9,063 nt of DNA, from the NCBI GenBank assembly GCA_031264395.1, contig JAISEB010000333.1, positions 1 through 9,063 on the forward strand, written 5' to 3'. Of this stretch, positions 1-4,224 are shown in pieces (the stretch's first letter is position 1; each line of letters starts with the position of its first letter). The position numbers and the translations under genes were made by a program. Source of the DNA: Treponema sp. (GTDB lineage: Bacteria > Spirochaetota > Spirochaetia > Treponematales > Breznakiellaceae). A model generated the notes under the pieces. That model searched no databases. It was not told the origin of the DNA and worked only from the letters and a program-made list of their open reading frames with translations.

Positions 1-1
1 G

Positions 2-247
2 TGTGTGCAGTTTCCGTGCCAGACTGCGGAAAACCTGTGGTTTTCCGTTGCCGGGGAAGCAAAAACAGAGTTTTCGGCCCTTGTCCGCGCCGCCGTTCTC
101 ATGAGTCTACAGTACCACAGGGCAGAAATTCTGTCAAGCGCCGAAAACGAGGGCATCGGCGTTCATTTTCATATACCGGGAAATTACAAGGTTTTGGAAG
201 AATTTTTAACCGCGGAGGACGGGCAATGCGCAGAGCGCATTGCCTGA
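2..247 (+). CDS. C-terminal end of an unrecognised protein (5' end outside window)
   Basis: An open frame enters from the left edge and gives 81 residues before TGA at 245-247. Codon choice (many gcc, ggc, gtt and gaa codons) resembles the other genes, so I take it as coding. The readable part has mixed helix- and strand-like stretches (a segment around ALVRAAVLMSLQYHRAEIL, then GVHFHIPGNYKVLEEFL), no membrane segment and no motif I can name. The GTG at position 5 could be a start, but there is no ribosome site in view and the frame is open upstream, so a truncated larger gene is more likely. Its last 12 residues (TAEDGQCAERIA) are encoded by the left arm of the inverted-repeat element at 208-353, which also supplies the stop codon. 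The original C-terminus may therefore have been replaced. The longer overlapping frame at 1-399 ends in a poly-Phe translation of the pyrimidine tract and is not a gene. Confidence 0.6.
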   Translation, partial: CVQFPCQTAENLWFSVAGEAKTEFSALVRAAVLMSLQYHRAEILSSAENEGIGVHFHIPGNYKVLEEFLTAEDGQCAERIA

Positions 248-353
248 GAGTTTGCGAACCTTTGGTTCGACAGAGTCAAGAAAAAATTTGTTTCGAAAAC
301 TCCACAAGCCAATCCCGCCGGGATTGGCTCAAACTCCGTGCAACTCCGCGGTT
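208..353 (+). repeat. Nested inverted-repeat element, possible structured RNA or MITE/REP-like insertion
   Basis: Single-sequence pairing found by eye. The outer stem is AACCGCGGAG 208-217 with CTCCGCGGTT 344-353 (10 bp). A 3-bp helix follows, 219-221 with 337-339. Then comes a perfect 9-bp hairpin GGCAATGCG/CGCATTGCC (222-244, 5-nt loop). After that is a 7-bp stem GAGTTTG 248-254 with CAAACTC 330-336. This stem encloses CGAACC/GGTTCG (255-269, TTT loop), a weak GAGT/ACTC arm (273-276 with 299-302) and AGCCAATCCC/GGGATTGGCT (307-329, 3-nt loop). Helices abut with almost no unpaired joints; about two thirds of the bases pair. On the plus strand the outer stem runs straight into a T-rich tract, as a terminated RNA would. 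It starts inside the upstream coding region. Whether it is a mobile palindromic repeat, a 3' RNA structure or an independent small RNA cannot be decided from one copy. Confidence 0.6.
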
Positions 354-377
354 TTTCTTTTTCTTCTCTTTTTCTTC
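352..377 (+). other. Uninterrupted 26-nt pyrimidine tract, possible terminator tail
   Basis: Positions 352-377 contain only T and C, in T5-C-T5-C blocks, immediately after the outer stem of the inverted-repeat element. This could serve as the U-rich tail of a plus-strand terminator for the gene ending at 247. It would also be a homopurine run in transcripts coming from the right. The rest of the convergent gap (378-467) shows no gene, tRNA-like fold or convincing terminator for the leftward TlpA-like gene; only a weak GGG/CCC pairing is visible there. Confidence 0.4.
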
Positions 378-467
378 AACTTCTTCGACCTTGCGGTAAA
401 TTTTCCTTTATGACACGTGAATTATGCCCTGAGTTGTGGGTCAAGTTTAGCCCTTGCGCGCGGGAAG

Positions 468-1052
468 TCAGTCCGCGAGCAGCGTCCTGAAGGCGGCGAT
501 GATCTTCGGGGTGTCCCACTCCATGCTTCCCGTGACCTTGAGGATGATTTCCCCGTCGCGGTCAAGAATGTACGTAGTGGGGATTGCCCGTATGCCGTAA
601 CGGCCGCTCACCTCTCCCGATTCGTCAAGCGCGGCGGGAAAAGAAAGGCCGCCGGTTTTCATGAAATCCGCTACTTCGCGCCGGTTTTCCGCGCAGTTGA
701 CCGCGAGGATCTCAAGGCCGCTGTCCTTGAGCTGCCGGTACAGGGTCTCCATCGAGGGCATTTCCGAGCGGCAGGGGCCGCACCAGGTGGTCCAGAAGTT
801 GAGAAACACCACTTTGCCTTTGAGGTCCGAAAGTCTTTTTTCCCCTCCGTTCAGAACGGGCAGGGTAAAATCAACGGAGGCCATTTTCCGCGCCGCCGTT
901 TTGAGGCCCGCTTCCCTGAAGGACGCGGCGATTTCCCCGGAAACCCTCTCGCCCGGCGCCGCCTTTACCGGCAGCGAAAAAGCGCAGAGAAGAACCGGAA
1001 CCAAAAGCCCCTTCCAAAACCGGTTATTTTGTACTATGCAAATTCGTTTCAT
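468..1052 (-). CDS. Exported TlpA/ResA-like thiol-disulfide oxidoreductase
   Basis: The product has 194 residues. Residues 1-32 look like a type I signal peptide: basic MKR, an RFWK segment, a hydrophobic core LLVPVLLCAFSLP and a VKA-A cleavage site. A lipobox is not convincing, since Leu precedes Cys23. The mature part is a TlpA/AhpC-TSA-type thioredoxin fold. It has the redox pair Cys91 and Cys94 in WCGPCR (90-95), LNFWTTW strand residues before it, and the cis-proline loop IRAIPTTYILDRDGEI with Pro158. The first strand DFTLPVLNGGEKRLSDLKGKVV is typical of the family. A third cysteine, Cys120 (NCAE), is present. The likely role is reduction of disulfides or cytochrome c-type cysteines outside the cytoplasmic membrane; the electron donor (a CcdA/DsbD partner) is not in the window. 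The start at 1052 has no Shine-Dalgarno, but the signal peptide needs this N-terminus. The gene lies downstream of two regulators on the same strand. Confidence 0.88.
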   Translation of the reverse strand: MKRICIVQNNRFWKGLLVPVLLCAFSLPVKAAPGERVSGEIAASFREAGLKTAARKMASVDFTLPVLNGGEKRLSDLKGKVVFLNFWTTWCGPCRSEMPSMETLYRQLKDSGLEILAVNCAENRREVADFMKTGGLSFPAALDESGEVSGRYGIRAIPTTYILDRDGEIILKVTGSMEWDTPKIIAAFRTLLAD

Positions 1053-1059
1053 AAGTAAG

Positions 1060-1088
1060 AATATACTATATAAACGGGAATTTGTCAG
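1060..1088 (-). promoter_or_regulatory. Predicted sigma-70-type promoter of the TlpA-like gene
   Basis: On the minus strand there is CTGACA (1083-1088, 5 of 6 to TTGACA), a 17-bp spacer, and TATATT (1060-1065, 5 of 6 to TATAAT). Only seven bases (cttactt) separate the -10 box from the ATG at 1052. Transcription would then start at or within a couple of bases of the start codon, giving a leaderless or nearly leaderless message. This agrees with the missing Shine-Dalgarno. An overlapping weaker pair (TATAGT with TTTACC) would leave a leader of about five bases. Confidence 0.55.
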
Positions 1089-1102
1089 GTAAAATTTTTA
1101 CC
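1088..1102. promoter_or_regulatory. Perfect AT-rich dyad abutting the -35 box
   Basis: GGTAAAA-T-TTTTACC is a perfect 7+1+7 inverted repeat. Its edge base overlaps the first base of the predicted -35 element of the TlpA-like gene. It could be an operator or, being A/T-rich and directly upstream, an UP-like element. No regulator can be assigned. Confidence 0.35.
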
Positions 1103-1138
1103 GTGAAAACACCGGAGCGCGGCGCGTTTTTAAGCGGA

Positions 1139-1172
1139 GGTTGTTCAATAACTCTGGTTGTTGAACAGCTCT
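1139..1172. repeat. Two adjacent 17-bp direct repeats, also able to form a hairpin
   Basis: GGTTGTTCAATAACTCT (1139-1155) is followed without a gap by GGTTGTTGAACAGCTCT (1156-1172); 14 of 17 bases match. The same DNA forms an 11-bp inverted repeat, TGTTCAATAAC (1142-1152) with GTTGTTGAACA (1157-1167), with a 4-nt loop and one G-T pair. It begins 9 bp beyond the stop of the first PocR/AraC gene and lies about 86 to 119 bp upstream of the predicted start of the TlpA-like transcript. Possible roles are a paired operator for AraC-type proteins, which often bind direct repeats of about this length, or a weak terminator of the regulator gene. No T-run follows the hairpin in either direction. Confidence 0.5.
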
Positions 1173-1181
1173 ATCAATCTT

Positions 1182-2588
1182 TCAAATTTTGATTATCCGC
1201 GCAGGGCTTTCTTCGAAAGGATCGCTGTTCCACAGCTCGCTTGTCCAGTGGTCCTGTTCGCGGTATTTTCCGGGGCTTTGTCCCATATAGGACTTGAATA
1301 TCTTTGAAAACCAGCTTTGATCCTCAAAACCGCAGAAGCTGGCGATCTCGCTCAAGGAAAGGTCCGTTTCAAGCAGCATGCGGCTTGCCTTCTCCACCCG
1401 CAGGCGGTTAAGGTAGCTTGAAAAGTTTTCCCCCATTTCTTCCCTGAAGATGGTGCTGAAATACGGGGCCGAAAGATCCGATGCTTCGGCAATTTCCTTG
1501 AGGCTTATTTTTCTTGTGTAGTTTTCAAGAATGTAGCGCTCGGCCCTGCGCAGCGCGGCCGCGTGCCTGATTTCCCTAAAGGAAAACACCTGTTCCGTCA
1601 TACGCTCCGCCGAAAGGTACAGAACGTCGGTGAGTTCCTCAAGGCTTTTCGATTCCTGAATCCGCCTGATGCAGGCGCTGTCCGTCTCGGGAAGGGGCTT
1701 GTCCGCCTTGCCGGGATTGACATCGGTCCTGAAAATAAGCGCCGCCAGTTCCGTGGCCCTGCACTGCAGGTATTTAAAGTCGCCGGGATTCGTAAAAAGA
1801 ATAACCGCGAGGATTTCGCTTAACAGTTCCTTTGTTTTTTCGTTTTCGCCCCGGTGTACGGCCGCAAGGAGTTCCCTTTCCTTTTCTATGGGATAGGCGG
1901 GAGGGGCGGAAAAATGCCGGTTCCCGAGCTTTTCTATCTGGGCGGAAAGGCCGGCCTGCTGTTCGGCGCGCCGGCGCAGGGTTTCATGGTAGTCCTCGTT
2001 TCCGGTGGAAAGGGATTCCGCGCAGATATGCAGAAGCTCCGCGAGCGCCCTGATTTTTTCCGTGTCCGCGCGGGGGAAACGGGCGATTTTTTCCCGGAAC
2101 ACCTCTTCCGAGATCTTGCCGGAACTGTACTGCCTGAAAAGTTCGCCCGCCTTTTCCTCGTCTCCCGATCTGTAGCCGGTTCCCAGAAGCGCGCCGATGA
2201 AGCGGCCGTCCGAATACACGGGGCTGGTCCAGAACGCGAATCCCAGTTCGCATGTGTACGTGTAGGACCCCTTGTGCCGGAAAGCCTCTTTCATCGCGCC
2301 TATGTGCATTTCGGTACAGGGGCTGGCGGCAAGATCCCCTCTTTCCCGCGCGGCCGTTCCGTTCCGGTATTTGGCGCAGAGCAGGCAGATGTTTTTGTCC
2401 GTCATGATCTCGCTCATCATTTCGGGAATGGGAAGGAAAGAGGCGTCGTGTACGCAGACCATGGACCCTGTTCCCATGGCGTAGGTTTTAAGGAGGCTGT
2501 ACGCCTTGAGCAGGACAGGGTCCGTCTTTGCCTGGACTTCCGCCGTTTCAGGTAGTTCCGTACTTTCAGGGGCTTCCACGTTTATCAT
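1182..2588 (-). CDS. PocR-domain AraC-family transcriptional regulator (copy 1)
   Basis: The product has 468 residues. Residues about 22-195 resemble the PocR ligand-binding domain: helical lead-in (LLKAYSLLKTYAMGTGSMVCV), Cys68-x-x-Cys71, Cys91, and Cys113 in YTYTCELGFAFWTSPVY. A coiled, charged linker follows at about 200-222. A helical region at 235-345 resembles the segment before the DNA-binding part of YesN-like regulators. The AraC/XylS double helix-turn-helix is at about 347-445 (ISLKEIAEASDLSAPYFSTIF, then LSLSEIASFCGFEDQSWFSKIFK and the SPGKYRE signature). The protein should sense a small molecule in the cytoplasm and act at a promoter; the ligand is unknown. The ATG at 2588 has only a weak purine run one base away. 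The GTG at codon 4 (2577-2579) is spaced better from AAAGAG and is a real alternative. The gene lies 9 nt after its paralogue and is probably co-transcribed with it. Confidence 0.85.
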   Translation of the reverse strand: MINVEAPESTELPETAEVQAKTDPVLLKAYSLLKTYAMGTGSMVCVHDASFLPIPEMMSEIMTDKNICLLCAKYRNGTAARERGDLAASPCTEMHIGAMKEAFRHKGSYTYTCELGFAFWTSPVYSDGRFIGALLGTGYRSGDEEKAGELFRQYSSGKISEEVFREKIARFPRADTEKIRALAELLHICAESLSTGNEDYHETLRRRAEQQAGLSAQIEKLGNRHFSAPPAYPIEKERELLAAVHRGENEKTKELLSEILAVILFTNPGDFKYLQCRATELAALIFRTDVNPGKADKPLPETDSACIRRIQESKSLEELTDVLYLSAERMTEQVFSFREIRHAAALRRAERYILENYTRKISLKEIAEASDLSAPYFSTIFREEMGENFSSYLNRLRVEKASRMLLETDLSLSEIASFCGFEDQSWFSKIFKSYMGQSPGKYREQDHWTSELWNSDPFEESPARIIKI

Positions 2589-2597
2589 TCTCTTTTT

Positions 2598-4022
2598 TTA
2601 ATCCGCGCAAAAGGCAAGACCGCTGGCTTCAATGGGGAAAAGCGGATCGGTTTCATTTCCCCCCGTTTCCCGGTACTTCCCCGGACTTACGCCCGTGTAG
2701 TGCTTGAAGATTTTTGAAAACCAGCTTTGATCCTCGAAACCGCATTCGTCGGCCGTTTCGTTCAGGGTTTTGTCCGTTTCGGCAAGCATGGCCGCGGCTT
2801 TTTCGATGCGTATGCGGTTAAGATAATTGGAAAGACTTTCCCCCATTTCCTCCTTGAAGATGGTGCTGAAATACGGGGCGGAAAGTCCCGACGCCCCGGC
2901 GATTTCCCTGAGGCTGATTTTGCGGGTGTAGTTTTCCCATATGAACCGTTCGGCCTTGCGCAGGGCCGACGAGTGGCGTATTCCCTGGAAGTAGAAAACA
3001 TTTCCCGCCATGCGCTCCACGATTGTTCTTACATTTCCGGCAAGTTCTTCCAGCGTTTTTGAATCTTCAATCCATTTAATATACCTGCCGTTCGCCTCCA
3101 GTATTTCCTTTTCGGCGGCCTTTTTCGGATTTGCCCGCGAAAGGAACACCACCATTTCTATGGCCCACAGCCGCAGCGTTTCGATGCTGCCTGACGTGAA
3201 GAAATTCCTGAATATTTCATTGAGGATTTTCATGGCCGGTTTCTTGTCTCCCCGCCTGAGGCTTGCAAGCAGCAGCCGTTCCCTGTCCAGAAAGCGCCCC
3301 CTGTCCGCGCTGCCCGAAAGGGACCTTTCCTTTGCGGGGGAAAGCCCGGCTTCTGTTTTTTCCTCGGGTTTGTCCGGCCGCGGCGGCGTTCCGCCCTGAC
3401 CGAAAGTATCCTCAAAGTTTTTTCCCGGAATTTTTTTCGCGCATATCTGGAGCAGGCGGGCCTGTGCCCTGATCTCCTCAAGGCTTTTTTCCGGTATTTT
3501 GACAAGGTACTTCCGTATCCCGTTTTCCGATACGTTTCCGTGGCAGATCCGGTAAATGTTTTCTACCGCCTTCTTCCGCTCCACGCCAAGGGCGCGTCCC
3601 GCGACAAGGCTGCCGGCAAAACGCCCGCCTGAATGAATGGGGCTTGTCCAGAAGACAAAGCCCATTTTACACCGGTAAATGCAGGAGCCGCCCGCGCGCC
3701 TGATCCCCGCCATTTCTTCCCGGGACATGCAGGCGCACGGATGTATGCCCGATTCCCCCTTTTTCCCCCTGTCCGGGCGGTAATGTCTGCGGCAGCGTTT
3801 ATAGAGGGGGCAAAGGGAAACGTTGTTGTAATCCGCGGCGCGGCCTTCGGGGTCCAGAATGGACACTATGCTGCCTGTAGCCTGTTCGTAGGATTTAAGA
3901 ATTTTTTCCGCTTTCTGTAAAAGGGGTTCGATTTCCCGCCTGCTGATAATGGTGCCGGGAGCCGCCGTCTTTCTGTCACGGCTTTCCGCCGTTTCGCCAC
4001 TTATTTTGTTATTCATCCGCAT
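2598..4022 (-). CDS. PocR-domain AraC-family transcriptional regulator (copy 2)
   Basis: The product has 474 residues from the ATG at 4022. That start has GAGG at 4029-4032 with a 6-nt spacer; the frame remains open to 4082, but that extension overlaps the probable promoter. A PocR-type sensor lies at about 30-200. It has Cys71, Cys77, Cys96, Cys98, Cys114 and Cys118 and the family-like YRCKMGFVFWTSPIHSGGRF stretch. A Pro/Lys/Glu-rich variable linker follows (about 205-245), then the helical YesN-like region (about 246-350). The AraC double helix-turn-helix is at about 355-452 (ISLREIAGASGLSAPYFSTIF, CGFEDQSWFSKIFK, SPGKYRE). By hand alignment the DNA-binding region is about 76% identical to copy 1 over 89 positions, whereas the sensor halves and cysteine positions differ much more. 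It is divergent from fliG, so the shared 4023-4224 region may carry its control sites. The ligand is unknown. Confidence 0.85.
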   Translation of the reverse strand: MRMNNKISGETAESRDRKTAAPGTIISRREIEPLLQKAEKILKSYEQATGSIVSILDPEGRAADYNNVSLCPLYKRCRRHYRPDRGKKGESGIHPCACMSREEMAGIRRAGGSCIYRCKMGFVFWTSPIHSGGRFAGSLVAGRALGVERKKAVENIYRICHGNVSENGIRKYLVKIPEKSLEEIRAQARLLQICAKKIPGKNFEDTFGQGGTPPRPDKPEEKTEAGLSPAKERSLSGSADRGRFLDRERLLLASLRRGDKKPAMKILNEIFRNFFTSGSIETLRLWAIEMVVFLSRANPKKAAEKEILEANGRYIKWIEDSKTLEELAGNVRTIVERMAGNVFYFQGIRHSSALRKAERFIWENYTRKISLREIAGASGLSAPYFSTIFKEEMGESLSNYLNRIRIEKAAAMLAETDKTLNETADECGFEDQSWFSKIFKHYTGVSPGKYRETGGNETDPLFPIEASGLAFCAD

Positions 4023-4028
4023 TTTACG

Positions 4029-4032
4029 CCTC
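4029..4032 (-). promoter_or_regulatory. Shine-Dalgarno fixing the start of PocR/AraC copy 2
   Basis: GAGG on the minus strand lies six bases before the ATG at 4020-4022. It supports this start over the 20-residue longer frame that reaches 4082 and over the ATG two codons further in (4014-4016). Confidence 0.6.
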
Positions 4033-4039
4033 AGTTTAC

Positions 4040-4045
4040 AATATA
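4040..4045 (-). promoter_or_regulatory. Candidate -10 box for the PocR/AraC pair
   Basis: TATATT on the minus strand would place the transcript start near 4033, just ahead of the GAGG, leaving a leader of about 11 nt. No acceptable -35 hexamer is found 16-18 bp upstream, so the promoter may need an activator, or this box may be wrong. Confidence 0.3.
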
Positions 4046-4072
4046 AAAAGGAAGAATGGACATAATACACCC

Positions 4073-4084
4073 TTTTGGCCAAAA
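4073..4084. promoter_or_regulatory. Perfect 12-bp palindrome in the divergent regulator/fliG gap
   Basis: TTTTGGCCAAAA is fully self-complementary and is followed by more A5 and T7 runs (to 4092). It lies about 40 bp upstream of the predicted start of the regulator pair, a position suited to an operator or to DNA bending. The assignment is positional only. Confidence 0.3.
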
Positions 4085-4139
4085 ATTTTTTTCTGCGGAA
4101 AAAGAGCCTTTCGCCGCCAGTAATTCCGAATCAAAACAA

Positions 4140-4192
4140 CCACGGACAGACGCGGACAAAACGGACGGATTTTCCGCCGCGTAAATCCGTGG
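4140..4192. repeat. Nested dyad with phased CGGAC repeats upstream of fliG
   Basis: The outer arms CCACGGA (4140-4146) and TCCGTGG (4186-4192) pair over 7 bp. Inside, ACGCGG (4150-4155) pairs with CCGCGT (4177-4182), and CGGA (4166-4169) with TCCG (4173-4176). The left half also carries three CGGAC copies at 4143, 4153 and 4162, i.e. 10 and 9 bp apart, close to one helical turn. It could be a regulator site in DNA form or a hairpin in a fliG leader if transcription starts further upstream. Confidence 0.4.
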
Positions 4193-4218
4193 ACTGTTTG
4201 TACGGAATACGGTATCAT
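4190..4218 (+). promoter_or_regulatory. Weak candidate promoter for fliG
   Basis: TGGACT (4190-4195, 4 of 6 to consensus) is followed by a 17-bp spacer and TATCAT (4213-4218, 5 of 6). The start would fall at about 4225, the A of the ATG, again implying a leaderless message. A GAGG only two bases before the ATG is too close to be an ideal ribosome site. The match is modest, and an upstream promoter cannot be excluded. Confidence 0.3.
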
Positions 4219-4224
4219 GAGGTC

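Noticed and set aside
248..336. tRNA or tRNA-like gene
   Set aside because: A 7-bp closing stem and several arms give a cloverleaf look, but there is no T-loop or anticodon arm, and the arm next to the 3' side is a 10-bp stem with a 3-nt loop.
208..353. Integron attC site
   Set aside because: Treponemes can carry integrons, so I compared the ends. The left end reads TTTTAAC and the right end GTTTTTC; they do not fit the complementary RYYYAAC/GTTRRRY core pair, and the fold is branched rather than one long hairpin.
1..399. Open frame of 132 codons on the plus strand
   Set aside because: It overlaps the more gene-like frame at 2-247, runs through the inverted-repeat element and ends by translating the T/C tract into poly-Phe/Ser. 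Codon pattern and composition are not coding-like.
400..467. Terminator for the leftward TlpA-like gene
   Set aside because: Only a three-pair GGG/CCC hairpin was found and no T-run follows on the minus strand.
468..1052. Lipoprotein anchoring of the TlpA-like protein at Cys23
   Set aside because: Leu sits directly before Cys23, so no normal lipobox is formed, and VKA-A a few residues later is a good signal peptidase I site.
4020..4082. Longer start for PocR/AraC copy 2 at 4082
   Set aside because: A GAGG with ideal spacing precedes the ATG at 4022, and the extra 20 residues overlap the likely promoter.
4182..4212. Sigma-28 flagellar promoter for fliG
   Set aside because: TAAA is present at 4182 with a workable spacing, but the following bases match the GCCGATAA box poorly (about half or less).
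4075..4224. Upstream extension of fliG to a TTG at 4075
   Set aside because: The added 50 residues are Lys/Pro/Asn-rich and unlike any FliG N-terminus. They cover the palindrome and the nested dyad, and there is no ribosome site.
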